From: Vandiemenella viatica
Lineage: Eukaryota > Arthropoda > Insecta > Orthoptera > Morabidae
Direction of reading: 5' to 3'
DNA: 64,000 nt
NCBI GenBank assembly: GCA_031002005.1
Contig: JARYHS010008074.1
Location: forward strand, 281,295,930-281,359,929
The position numbers were made by a program, and so were the translations under genes. Of the stretch, positions 22,038-35,676 are shown in pieces (the first letter of the stretch is position 1; each line of letters begins with the position of its first letter). The notes under the pieces were generated by a model, which was not told where the DNA came from, did no database searches, and saw nothing but the letters and a program-made list of their open reading frames with translations.

Positions 22038-24531
22038 CAGTCGAACCTCTATAAGACGAATTTCAAGGGGTAAGGGAAAAATTCGTACTACCGAGGTATT
22101 CTTAATAAAGAGGTTCGTTTTATCGAGGTTTAATACTGCCGTTATTCGTCTTATAGAGGTTTCTCCTCGCTCTGAGATAACCTCTATAAAACGAAGATTT
22201 TTATGGCCAACCTCTATAATACGAATCATTGTTACCGTTACACTAAAGTTATTTTTTCAATGTAGGAAAAAGGTTAAAAAGAAAAAAAAAAAAAAAAAAA
22301 AAAAAAAAAGAAAAAAAACATGTATGTAGCAATTTTAAAAATACATACTCGTTTATATTTAAATCACTCAAGTATCAAAACAAACAATAAACTGTTTGAA
22401 AACCATGTACTGTATAGTAAAATGAAAACAAATCTGAAGCCAAAATACGGTAAATATAAATGGAAACCAAACTTATACATATGTAGTATGTACATATAAT
22501 AAATAAGGACTAACTAATCTTAAAAAAGTCATCAATTTTAGATTGCTTACTTGCATGAAGGGTTACCATATCCAATGTGGAATCCAAATCGATGATGGCT
22601 TTCACTACACTATCACTTAAAGCATTTTTCTTTAAGAAAAAACACTTGAGCATATCAATAGCTTCTCTTGCGTCTTTCGTTGACAGTTCCGGTCGATCAC
22701 TCTCCGCGGCTGCATCCTCGTCATCATCTTCAGCTGCGTCATCTTCTTTATGATTTGAGGGTTGAACAGAATCCAGGATATCCTCATCCGTCAGCTCTCC
22801 ACATACTGCTACATTATCATCGAAATCAACAAATTCTTCAAACTCCATTTCTTGGACGCCTAGTCTTTCGGTAACTTTGTTCCAGTTTTGATCTGGGCCT
22901 ACTTCTGCATTTTGGGGTGCTGGAGTTCGAGGTTGGTCATCGTCCTCATCTTCGAGGTCCGTCACACGAAATCCACATTTTGCAAAACAGTTAAAAACAG
23001 TTTTGTCGGTTACGTTTGACCAGGCCTTGTTAATCATCCACATTGCATTTAAAACGTTGATTTTAGTCGGTACGTCTTGATCCATATCTGTCAAAAACTG
23101 CCGAACAACCTCCTTTCTGTAGTTCACTTTGAAATTTTTAATAATTCCCTGGTCAAGTGGTTGGAGCTTTGATGTGGTGTTTGGGGGAAGAAATTGGACT
23201 GAGATGTTTGACAAGTTTGGAACAGTTCCGTGTGCACTACAATTGTCAATAAACAGCAGGATCTTTTTCTTTTTCTTCTTCATTTCTGTGTTTACAGTTT
23301 TCAGCCATGCACTGAACTCATCACCATTCATCCACGCTTTTGAGTTGGCCTTATACAGTGTTGGTAAACTGTTCACATTTTTAAAACATGTAGGTTTTTG
23401 TGACTTGCCAATAACCAAAGGCTTGAGCTTATTTTTTCCCGAAGCGTTGACTCCAAGCAACACAGTTAATCGGTCTTTGCTGTGTTTGCCTCCATTGCAA
23501 GGGTCTCCTTTAAACGTCATTGTTTTATCTGGTAGGCACTTGAAAAAAAGTCCGGTCTCGTCTGCATTATATATATCATCTGGGTGGTAACCCTGAGTAA
23601 TGTCAGCAAGTTTTTCTTTCCAATCATCGCATATTGTACTGTCCACAGACGCACATTCACCACACACATTTTTAAAAACAATATCATTCCTTTTTTTAAA
23701 TTTTTCCAGCCAGCCATTACTGGCACGAAAATCAGGGTGTCCCAATTGTACAGCAAACTGCTGTGCCTTTTCTTGGAGAATAGGGCCTCCGATTGACAAA
23801 TTTTTATCGCGGCACTGCTTTAACCACTTTAAAGTGGCTTTGTCTACTTCCTGAAATTCACCGGTCTTTGCGCGTTTGCAAAACTTAGAAAGTCCACTTG
23901 CTTCATCGTACTTGTCTCTATTCTTTATAATCGTTGCTAACGTTGTTGAAGGGATGTTAAACTCCTTAGCAATGGTGATTTTCTTCTTCAACGGGTTTTC
24001 TTCCACATGCTTCAAAACTTTACGCTTGAACTCTACTGTTAGCGCCGTTTTTGACTTTTTCCCTGCCATTACTGTTCATACAATAAAGATACGCACAACG
24101 GTCAGTCTTAAAACACAGCCGGAAGGGACACTTAAAAACACAGCCGGAAGGGTTACTCAACACTGCAAAGGCACGTGCCAAACAATGACTGATGAAGGAA
24201 GAGGGTAGGGTGGGGAGTTTCATGTTAAGACACGCTTCTGTTTGTTTTGAAAACTACGCACTATGGAGGTTAAGATCATAAGAAATTCGTCTTAAAGAGG
24301 TAACATTCGTCTTGTAGAGGTCTTGTGCTAAGAATATTCGTTGTATAGAGGTTAATCAGTCCTAGCCCATGTCACAAACAAATTCGTCTTATCGAGGTTT
24401 TTAACCTAATTACTGCTTTGTATAGAGGTGTTTTTAGCATTGACCTTTATGGAAGTTTCAAGGGGATTTTAAAAAATTCGTCTTATCGAGGAATTCGTTT
24501 TACCGAGGTTCGTACTAACGAGGTTTGACTG
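22038..24531 (-). mobile_element. Tigger/pogo element, intact (innermost level)
   Basis: A 2494-bp element from CAGTCGAACCTCTATAAGAC to, reversed, CAGTCAAACCTCGTTAGTAC, with TA at 22036-22037 and 24532-24533. Both ends carry several copies of a motif like ATTCGTCTTATAGAGGT, probably transposase binding sites. It codes for one complete transposase on the minus strand. Size, terminal repeats, TA target and gene all agree with a complete Tigger. An A run at 22279-22310 is the only obvious weak spot. Confidence 0.95.
22510..24069 (-). CDS. Tigger transposase, full length
   Basis: 519 residues, uninterrupted. Residues 5-55 form a CENP-B type N-terminal helix-turn-helix (FKRKVLKHVEE..ITIAKEFNIP). 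Residues 70-135 form the second CENPB/Tc5 DNA-binding domain (GWLEKFKKRNDI). The catalytic DDE_1 domain has Asp170 (YNADETGLF), Asp275 (LFIDNCSAH) and Asp306 (PLDQGIIKNF); the 30-residue spacing is the DD30D signature of pogo. The tail is acidic and ends QSKIDDFF, fitting the PCNA-interacting QxxIxxFF box known from pogo transposase. The enzyme would excise and insert elements at TA sites in the nucleus. Intactness suggests recent insertion; activity is inference. Confidence 0.95.
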   Translation of the reverse strand: MAGKKSKTALTVEFKRKVLKHVEENPLKKKITIAKEFNIPSTTLATIIKNRDKYDEASGLSKFCKRAKTGEFQEVDKATLKWLKQCRDKNLSIGGPILQEKAQQFAVQLGHPDFRASNGWLEKFKKRNDIVFKNVCGECASVDSTICDDWKEKLADITQGYHPDDIYNADETGLFFKCLPDKTMTFKGDPCNGGKHSKDRLTVLLGVNASGKNKLKPLVIGKSQKPTCFKNVNSLPTLYKANSKAWMNGDEFSAWLKTVNTEMKKKKKKILLFIDNCSAHGTVPNLSNISVQFLPPNTTSKLQPLDQGIIKNFKVNYRKEVVRQFLTDMDQDVPTKINVLNAMWMINKAWSNVTDKTVFNCFAKCGFRVTDLEDEDDDQPRTPAPQNAEVGPDQNWNKVTERLGVQEMEFEEFVDFDDNVAVCGELTDEDILDSVQPSNHKEDDAAEDDDEDAAAESDRPELSTKDAREAIDMLKCFFLKKNALSDSVVKAIIDLDSTLDMVTLHASKQSKIDDFFKIS

Positions 24532-24586
24532 TAGTAGTTCGTCTTTATATTTTCTATTACAATTAGCAGACTTTTATTTCTTCAAG

Positions 24587-26337
<1,751 letters not shown>

Positions 26338-26639
26338 AAGGTATGTGTACAATTATTTACTTTAATAGTAATATAAAACTGCCAGATTATTAATTTTATG
26401 CAACCACTGTAGCTATAAGTTTTTACTTGTTATGAGGCTGTATACGCAAAAAAAAAAAAAAAAAAATAAAAAAAATAAAAAAAAAAAAAAAAAAAAAAAA
26501 AAATCGTGTTATGAGGACTTTTTTTATTTTTTTAAATCAACTATCCGTCCGGTACGGTGTACTGCGAGATTTATGGATAACCTTATGGTGTGCCGCGAGA
26601 TAGAAAAGGTTGCGGACCACTGAGCTAGAGAACGGGAAG

Positions 26640-27640
26640 GGAATATTCGGTTTTCGGCGGCCATGTGGCTATTTCGTCAGGATAGGAGTTTTATATTATT
26701 TTAGTTAATTTTATAATGTTAAACTTTAATAAAAACAAATAATTGTTGAGAACTGATTATCGAGAAGTGATTATCAAGAACTGGTTATCAAAGGTCGCAC
26801 TGTTGGTCAGTTGGTAACATTTGACCACAATTGTTTAGACTTAATGAACAATGGCATTTTTCGACACTGGCAACGACGAAAACCAGAGACAACAGAGAAA
26901 GCATTTTGTAACTGCCTCTTAGACGATATACATCGTGCTGCGTCCTAATGCTAGTTAAACAAGAGATGTCAACAAATCAGCTGATCAGATAATTAGGTAA
27001 TTCGTTTATTTCATAAATACATAAATGTTCTTGAATTTAGCAAATCGTACTCTTATTATTTATACTGTATTTTATAGAGGCGTCAAAAAGTCTAGCGTCG
27101 GCCTTGAAAGTGAACTTACGACTCACATTACTGCAAATTCAGAACATAATTGCAATGATGAGCAAAAATCATTCGATCATATTACTCAAAATTTTCCGTA
27201 TTGTAACATGTCCGAATATGATCTTTTTAATAAACTATCATTATTTAAAAAAATATATTGACAAGGAAAAGGTTAAATTTTGGTCTTCAGCAAAAGTCAC
27301 AATAGAGAACAAATGATAAGAAATATTTCATCATTTTGAAACAAACCATGTTCCATACAATAATGCACTAAAAACTGTAGAATACGCGCTGTCCTTACCA
27401 GGAATTAATGCTGCGACTGAACGCGTTTTTTCTACGGTAAATAAAGTGTGGACATCAGAAAAGTCACAATTAAGAGCTGAGACTTTGAAGGCCATATAAT
27501 GTGTGAAATTTAATTTAACAAAGTCTTGTGAAAAATTTTACGAGTTTTTAAACAATGACAGCAATTTACTGAAAAAAATTCACTCATATGAGAAATATGC
27601 TAAAGAAAAAATACTATACAAGATTTTTAATGTATTATAT
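26640..27640 (+). pseudogene. hAT A transposase, C-terminal remnant
   Basis: Translation of 27025-27640 in shifting frames shows a linker and then LPGINAATERVFSTVNKVWTS, followed by EKSQLRAETLKAI and CEKFYEFLNNDSNLLKKIHS. This is the hAT dimerisation domain (SERxFS-like core, here TERVFS). Frameshifts lie near 27260 and 27320, with a stop near 27498. The catalytic half is missing, either deleted before hAT B inserted or lost with the decay. Confidence 0.8.
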
Positions 27641-28097
27641 CTGTAAATTGTACTTATGTTGAAATAAAAAAAAAATGTTTAAAATACTATTTTGGGTTAT
27701 ATAAAATTTTTTGGTACTCCATACAGACCAACTTTTTAATCAAGAACACCCCCCCCCCCTCCCCGTCAATGGTGTCCCGCTTTAGCAATGTTAAAATCTG
27801 GTCACTTTACCTATAGCACGTGCTGAAAATGTTGGCCATCGGCTTCAATAAACGCTTGAAATCTTCAAAGGAGATTTTGGATAACTCTCTGCAGTGTTTG
27901 TGAAGAAATATTATTAATTTTAGTTCTATTGCTTACCCTAAGTTCCACTTCCTTACGGGTAACCCCCGTGCTCCAACAATGCGTGGGCCGCCCCTCTGAC
28001 GATATCGGGCCCTTCGCAACACTGCATTATGCGCTGTTACAACTCAATTCTCAGTTAAATTTTGTGAAGTGAAGGTGAACTATACTTTGAAGTCAAG

Positions 28098-28789
28098 ATG
28101 AAGTATACTTTGGACCAACAAGTTTACCTTTATGATTGTTATGTAAAATACGAATCTGCAAGGAGGTGTAGGCGTATGTTTATTGAAAAATTTCCAGGAG
28201 CCGAAGTCCGCACAGGTCAACTATACAAAGATGGGTAAACAAATTGCGTGCTACAGGTTCCCTAGTGGACATGCCTAAGAAACGTAAGCGCTCCGTTCTT
28301 ACTGAAAGAAAAGTCGAAGAAATCTTATCTCGTTTGGAAAACTCTCCCAGAAAATCCCTCAGACGACTCTCTCAGGAAGTCGATGTTTCCAAAGCAAGTG
28401 CATATAGGGTAGGGTTACCAGAATTTTTTCTCCGAATCCGGGGACACTTCAGAACTTTTTCACCAAAATCCGGTGACGCTTTCGACATTTGTACTAATGA
28501 CACGTTGCACTTTTATAAGTTATATGATTGTTACATGATTAATGGTTGGGTTAACTTAAAAGAAACATATTCATCATTTTTATATATTTTGTATTTTAAA
28601 TGAAGATCACAGACAGCCATGTTGCACACAGCAAGGAGACATGATTTTCCAATGATATTGTGTCGAAGACGCAGTATCCTTGTAATTTTCTCTTATTACT
28701 AGGCAAGTACAAGGAACTAAATGCAGTTCGTATCTCTTGGTTTAAATGAATGCATTAGCAAATCAAGGCTTTGAAAGATCTCTCGCTTG

Positions 28790-28831
<42 letters not shown>

Positions 28832-29677
28832 ATCTGAGGACAACAGTAAAAATCCGGGGACATTGCGGGGACGAAATCTGTCCGGGGACAGAGAGCTAAA
28901 TACGGGGACTGTCCCCGCAAACGGGGACGTCTGGTAACCCTAATATAGGGCTACAAAATTTCAGAAAATGCGCCCTTATCGAACAACTGCTGTTCACGAA
29001 TTAAAACAAGCAGATTACACTGCATGAATGAGGTTCGCAAACTGGTTTATGCAAAGTGTGCACGATGGCGAGCTGGGTCCGCAATTGACATTTTTCACCG
29101 ATGAGGCGTATTTTTATTTAAGTGGACGCGTAAATAATCAAAACAGTCGGTGCTGGAGTACAGAAATCCACATCTAATCCACGAACAGCCGCAACACGAT
29201 GTGAAAGTTAGAGTTCGGTGTGCAATTAGTGCGAGGCGAATTATTGGACAAGTGTTTTTTACTGAAACAATTACATCTTCTCGCTACGTGTACAATATTT
29301 TAAATACCTTTTTTGAACAGCTGACAGAAGATAAAATAAATTACGGTCATTTTCAAAAAGACAGTGCAACTCCCCATATAGCCGAAAATTCTATGCGTGT
29401 TTTAAAGCGTGTTTACAATTAGAATCAAATTATCAGTCGTGGATTATGGCCTCCGCGTTCTCCAGACATGACACCTTGTGGTTTATTTTTGTGGGGTTAC
29501 CTAAAAGAGCGTGTTTTTGATTCAAGTCCCGGTACGGAAGAGGAACTTAGGGTAAACAAAAGAACTAAAATTAATAATAGTTCTTCACAAACACTGCAGA
29601 GAATTAGCCAAAACGTCCTTAGAAGATGTCAAGCGTGTATTGCAGCCGATGGCCAACATTTCCAGCACGTGCTATAG
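28098..29677 (+). pseudogene. Mariner/IS630-type transposase pseudogene
   Basis: Starts with MKYTLDQQVYLYDCYVKYES, an N-terminal helix-turn-helix found in insect transposases of this type, shifts frame near 28235, continues with RKSLRRLSQEVDVSKASAYR, and is cut by a MITE at 28410-28942. Beyond it are FFTDEAYFYLSG (first Asp, about 29094), FQKDSATPHIAEN (second) and RSPDMTPCGLFLWG (third), giving a DDD-type catalytic set, and the end QRISQNVLRRCQACIA. Several stops and shifts make it inactive. Its 3' end lies within the right terminal repeat. Confidence 0.85.
28410..28942. mobile_element. hAT MITE in the mariner-type gene
   Basis: A 533-bp element with ends TAGGGTTACCAGAATTTTTT and, reversed, TAGGGTTACCAGACGTCCCC, flanked by a perfect 8-bp duplication ATATAGGG (28402-28409, 28943-28950). 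The right part is rich in CCGGGGAC motifs and there is a run of about 35 A. It is non-coding. Confidence 0.9.
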
Positions 29678-29811
29678 GGTAACAAAACGACGCACTCAAG
29701 AGCCGTTCCCGAGCACGGGCGCTGCCCCGTGTGAGCTGCGGGCAAGCGAGCCGGCGCTGCCCCTGGGGATTATTGCCGTGCGCGCGGACGCGTCGTAAAT
29801 GAAACGCCCTG

Positions 29812-30002
29812 TTGTATCCAAACGCAGTATTAACAAACCCCCATTAAAAGTCTTTCTGACGCTATACTGGATTGAAACATCCTCGCGTTTCTGAATGCAA
29901 TTGCAATGAAATGTCAAACGTCAGTCACTTCGCATTTGACGTGTTTGTTTTGTTGGATGTTACTTTCGATTCACTCGAATGTTTTGTTAATAAAGAATGA
30001 GA
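29812..30002. repeat. Flank with a repeat shared with 17.8 kb
   Basis: Contains the inverted counterpart of 17826-17886 (TACTGGATTGAAACATCC.., ATGTCAAACGTCAG). The repeat family is unknown and no gene is seen. Confidence 0.45.
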
Positions 30003-30240
30003 TTATTATATATTTTGTGGTCTCAAAGACCTAGTTGCAGAGTTTCTTACCAGCTGTGCAATGCATCTATCTTATGTCGGTAATCCTACCAGGAATAGGA
30101 GACCTACAGTTTAATGTAGAATTCCAACTATGCAACGTCCTACCACCGAATTAACAAATCAACGCTTTGCCAGAAATAAAGGTCAATTTTAAGTCACAAC
30201 CAGGGACGTTCCGTACCGCAATCGCACGCCATAACCAGCT
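30003..30240 (-). mobile_element. tRNA-derived SINE, second copy
   Basis: Read on the minus strand it has the head GTTATGGCGTGCGATTGCGG, then TGTAGGTCTCC..GGTAGGATTACC, and ends GCACAGCTGGTAAGAAACTC and TAGGTCTTTGAGACC. It corresponds along its length to the SINE at 14440-14970 once the MITE there is removed. It is non-coding. Confidence 0.7.
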
Positions 30241-30399
30241 GAAACATTAGATAAAATCTAGAAGTATTAAAAAATATGCATTCAAACATAATAAAATAAG
30301 TGTAATCTTTTTCTACATAATGTACTTTATTTTTGGTTATCCCAAAACACACACCAATAATAGAATGTTTCCTATGTCACAGCATCAGATGGATGATGA

Positions 30400-32400
30400 A
30401 ACGAATTTTTACGAATGTTTTAGAAAGGCACAGTGTACATATTATGATAATCTGATGAACATGGAAGTGAGGACTTTTAAAGGCAGTCAATAACACGAAT
30501 ACATCATTTGGGCGTGAAAAAGTGGAAATTTCCAAACTCTCTCCATATGCTTCTCCACATCCACCAGCCCGACACCGGACTGCACCGTCAAAAAGTAAAC
30601 CAAAAGTCCTGACTGAAGAAAGGCAGCATTGGAAACACAGTTCAGAAAGACTGCTTACTATTGTAACTATTTTAACATCTCACAATTAGGCCTTTAGTGG
30701 TCAGAGAGAGAAATTAATATCTGACTCAGATTATTCTGAGACTAGCGGCAACTTTTTAGATTTAGTAATGTTAATATCCCGATTTGATCTAATGTTACGA
30801 CTTCACCTAAAACAAGTAACAGACAAGACGATTAATGACCACTATCTCCAAAAAAATATTCAAAATGATACAATTAATGGAAAGTCACTTGAAGACTCAC
30901 TGTTGACAAAATAGTAAAGAATAGATATTATTCAATTATTGTACTTGTGATGTTTCTCGTGTTGAGCAATTATTATAAGATTTTTTAATAAAAATACAGC
31001 TTTCCTTGAAGAAAATTTTATTGGCTTCTTAGCTGTCGAAAAAACCATGTCTGAGAGTTTCATTAATTATATAATCACAGAGCTAGAACAGCTGGGTATA
31101 TAACTGGAGATGCCAGGGATATGACAATGAAGCCAATGATGCGTTGATAAAAAAGTGGTGTCCACAAACTTGAAATTAATCCACCTGTTTATTTGTTACA
31201 TAGCTGGAATCTTATCCTAGAAGATGCGGCATCGGCTTTCTGCCGGATCGAGTGGACTATTTTAAAAGCACTTGTAAAATATTTTTCGCTAAAATCACTT
31301 TCTGAAAATAGATGGGAATGCAATCGGTGAAGGCCTTTAAATACCAACTAAGAGATATATTTGATGCTTTGAGGGATTTAGCAGAAAATTCAAGTTCGTT
31401 GGTGAATGCCACTCTATAGAAAATGAAATAATTACCAACGAATTTTTAGTTGTTCTCGTCGTATGGTAATGACATCCTTAAAAAGTTAAATATTATAATG
31501 AAAAATGTTGGAATACGAAAAATGTAATTAGATGCGTCTATAAAACACTTATAACCATTTACACATTGGCTTGATAATTATCTGGAAAATGGTTTCCAAT
31601 CATCCTTAGTAACATCGAGAGAAACAGCTGATGATAATGATATCGACAAAGTTCTTAATCGTGAGAACTAAATTTGATTATGAAGGGTAAGATGAAGCTC
31701 TTGAATTGCCTACGGAGGAGATTTTCAAAATAATCTATTTGTATCTTAATGTTGACTATGTGCGCTCGAGCTGCCAAAGTAGATTAGAGGCACTGAAACA
31801 TGATGGAAACATATTTGTTTTCACGCATAACATAAAAAGATTAAAGGAAATTAGTAACAACTTTTGAAGCAATGCAGTGACTTGCAAGTACCTCTAACAG
31901 CAGGAGAAACATCTGATACTGATGTACATGAATTGTATGAAGAATTGAATATGTTTATCCTTGTATAAGAAGAAAACAACGTACTTATTGCGGTGATGAG
32001 TTATATAACAGAAAAAAAAACATTAACTGAGATGTACCCACTATCGAATTAGTCCTGAAAATTATTGCCACCACACCTAACAAGATTGCGTCCTCATAAA
32101 AAAGTTTTTCATGGTTAAAAATTATTAAAACATAATTGAAGGATTCGATGACACAATATCGACTTTCAGCGCTTTCTATTGTCTGAATTGAAAATGACGT
32201 AGCTCATTCGTTAGATTTTTGTGCTTTAATTAAATATTTTAGTATTAAAAAAAGTTGCAAACATCATATTTAAATCCCTCCGTATATCTTTCAAGGCTTT
32301 TATGTACTTCAGTTTATCCTTAATAATTTGATGTCTTTGTATTTGTTAATTTTTAATAAATCTTCTTATATAATATTGTAAAACTAAAAATTTATTTATG
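30400..32400 (+). pseudogene. hAT transposase pseudogene (ZMYM1/DUF4371 type)
   Basis: Pieces in expected order: NFLDLVMLISRFDLMLRLHL (about 30755), YLQKNIQNDTI, then EENFIGFLAVEKTMSES and FINYIITELEQLGI (about 31005-31100), LYKCHSWNLILEDAA-like and CEC-type blocks near 31200-31320, and ALKYQLRDIFDALRDLAENS (about 31325-31400). This is the DUF4371 plus catalytic region of ZMYM1-like hAT transposases. Stops and frameshifts are too frequent for any function. The right flank (32264-32400) matches the terminal segment at 13176-13330 in inverted orientation. Confidence 0.7.
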
Positions 32401-32845
32401 ACTTTTGCATTTTTCGTTGATCTTCAGAAATACCTACTTCTGGTTCACATACTTTGAACAAATGGCAAGAGCCCCTCAAAAATCTGCATATTTTTTTTTA
32501 TGTTCATTTACCAACCAGTTCAACAACCTTGTTGTATCAGCTTACTTTACATTTTTTTCCCTCCTAATTCCAGACATGCTTATGTGTTTAGCCATGCTGC
32601 AGTTTTCTGGGTGTATAGGTCTTTTTTATTTTACCAATTCACAATAATAAATACAATATAATTTAAATTACAGTTATAACAGAAACAGTTTACTAACAAG
32701 CAATTGGAGTAAAACTTACAAAATTATTAAATAAAACAGCTATTAAAAATTTATATATGTTCTGATGGAAGCTTATTAGCGAAGATTTTTATTATTATTT
32801 TACAATGTAATTTCTTGGATTATGCAGCTATTTTCCTTTGAACTA
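32401..32845. other. No gene seen
   Basis: AT-rich spacer; it may include the 3' UTR of the TX1-like LINE that follows on the minus strand. Confidence 0.4.
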
Positions 32846-35387
32846 TTATTTATTTAAATGGTATAATTTTATCCAAATAGTTTGTGAAGGGAATTTTCTC
32901 TTTTTCTTTTTTTTCCTCCTCTTGAATCTGTGGTAGTCTACCACAAGTTGGATCCAATAGTTCTCTATATGTGGATTCTTTTGAGAAAATATATAGTACA
33001 TAGTGTTTCCCATTAGCCATATTAAGGCGTCTCTTTTATGTTCCGAATCTGTTGTGATGTCTGGCTTAAGCAGAAGTTCAGGAGTTATTCTTCTCGTGGT
33101 GTTATCTAATATATGTGCTGCGGTTCGCTTTACCCAGTTACAAATGTCTTTGACATGGTGGCAGGTAAAGCTATCGGTTAGAGTGTCTGCCATTTGACAG
33201 TGGTTACATCTATCCATTTGTAGAAGAAGGATTCGATTTAGTTTGGAGTTTGTGGCTATTGTCTCATTGACCACCTTGAACCAGATTGAATGTACGAGTG
33301 CCTGAAACTCTGGGTTATGAACATTTTTCCAAGGATTTTTCCATATAATAGTTGGATACTTCGTTTCCTGTCTATTTCCAGGGGTGTTCATAATATTGTA
33401 GATTATTTTTGTTGTTAAAGGGCAGTTATTTTTGTGTTGGATCTTCAGGTAGCTGAGTTCCTGGTAGAAGTTGTGAAGTATTTCAGCTGGTTTGGTATTC
33501 CGACGATGCTGATAGGTGGTGAAATGCCTTGCGGCTTGTATAGGCCGATCAGGTGCGCTGTAATGCCTTGCGGATTCCTGTTTTTTGCCTGTAGAATATT
33601 TTTAACGAAGAGAGCTTTACTCTTCTTATAGACATCGACAAGGCCAAGTCTCCCTCTTGTTTAGTTAGAGTTAGTACTTTAACTTTAATTTTGAAGATTT
33701 CTCTGTGAATAAAGTATCTGACCGCAGACAGAATGTTGCGTGCTAAGGGTGTAGAAACTGGAAATTCTTGCGAAGTGTACCATAGCTTTCCAAGGACAAA
33801 TGTGTTATTTAGTTGCACTCTCTGTATCATATTAAGTGTTCTCAGTGAATGTTGTTGAAGTCAAGCTCTAATTTTGGCTAATAGGTTCCGCCAATTTGTT
33901 GCCGCACTTTTTTGCAATCATTTTTGGAATTTATTTCCCAGGAGGTTGATATCCGAGTTTTCTTCCAGCCAGGAGGGTTTGTTAGATCTCAAACCCACTA
34001 CAATATCCATGATTTTTGATTTTTTGACTGTAACTATCGATGGTTTGTTTTGCGAATTCAGTATCTGTTGTATCGTTTGCAAAGACTACGACATCATCAG
34101 CATAGGCCGTATATTTCACTTTCCCAATTCCTGTGACGAGTCCTGTTACTGTTTCTGTAAATTTTATCAATAGTAGCTCAAGGGAAATTACAAATAGGAT
34201 CATAGATAGAGGACATCTTTGTCTTACTGATCGCCTAATTCGTATAAGTCCGCTAATCATCCCGTTGACAATTATCTTTGTTGTTGTCTTGTTTAGTATA
34301 TCATTTACTATATTGGATATCTCTTCCACAAATACCATCTTTATCATCGTTTGTTTCAGAAAGTTATGGTTAACTCTATCACAGGCTCGATCGAGATCAA
34401 ATGAGAGGATGGTACCCTCTGAGCTACTTGTGTTCATATAGCCTATGACCTCACGATATTCTGACAAGTTGGACAATTAATCTGTTATATCCAACAGCGG
34501 CCTGGTGGGTTTATATCACCTTATGAATTTTATCTTCTATTCTGAGGCTAACACCCTAGCGAATATTTTACTATCACTGTTCAGTAAAATTATAGGTCTA
34601 AAGCTCTTCTCTTCGACATCGGCCATCTAAGGACCTCGAAAAGTAATCATATAAAAGCTTTTCATATTATTAGCCTTCACCTTTTTGGGGACTAATACTG
34701 TTAGTCTGGCTACAGATTCCTCAGGAAAAATTTTTTGTTCCATAATTTCCTTATATATTTGTAGGAGTTTGTCTTATTCCAAAAGGTTGCGTAGAACTCA
34801 ATTCCGAAGCCATCTGGTGCCGGAGATTTGTGATTTGTTTTTCGGGCTTCTTTGGATTGCTGCATAAGCTTCTTCCTCGTCAATTATCTTGTTATGGTCT
34901 ACACGATCTTCATCGTTCACTTGTTCTATAGAAGCTAATATTCTGTCTGGGACTATGGTACTATCTACTTTTTCGAAAAGGTGCTTATAATACTTGTGAG
35001 CTTGTTGTTTTATTGCATTTTGGGTTTTGTGGACTTCTCCTTCTTCTGTCTTCAGCTCTGTGATCAGATTTCTCTTCGATCTGCATTTTTCTTGCACTAG
35101 ATTATAAATTGAGGCGTCTTCAGTGGATAAGGTGTCATGTAATCTGCTTCTGATTTTAATTCCTTCGTGTTATCTCCTCTTCATTGCTATTATTTTTGCC
35201 CTGATTTTCTTATCTCGAGAAGGTTTTTTTCTGTTTCCACCTTTTTATATAAATCTCTTAAACAAATATAGTAGAATGCTTCTTTTTGCTGTTGCCACTT
35301 TTTTAATTCGGTGCTATAGGTCTTCAACATCCGTTGAATCTTCGGTTTTGCCAATTTTGTCCACCATTCTATAGTTGACTGAAATCT

Positions 35388-35676
35388 CCGTGTTTGGTTG
35401 TAGCATTGTTGCCCTGTATCTGCGAAGTTCTGTTGTAGTTGTTGATGCTCGAGAATTGATATATTTAATTTCCAGTATCCTCTCCCGGTGTATTTAATCT
35501 GTTTAGCTAGGTTTATTTGGCACTGGTAGGCAACATGGTCTGAGAATTCCGTGTTTGGTTGTAGCATTGTTGCCATGTATCTGCGAAGTTCTGTTGTAGC
35601 TGTTGATGCTCGAGAATTGATATATTTAATTTAATTTCCAGTATCCTCTCCCGGTGTATTTATTTTGTTTAGCTAG
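35388..35676 (-). repeat. 161-bp tandem duplication inside the LINE
   Basis: Unit 1 (35388-35548) and unit 2 (35549-35676, continuing at 36391 after the LTR) share TCCGTGTTTGGTTGTAGCAT, GCTCGAGAATTGATATATTT and CTCTCCCGGTGTATTTA with few differences. The duplication predates the LTR insertion because unit 2 is the one that is split. Confidence 0.85.

Noticed and set aside
22668..24223. Several plus-strand frames over the Tigger gene
   Set aside because: Shadows of the intact minus-strand transposase, which has all the expected domains.
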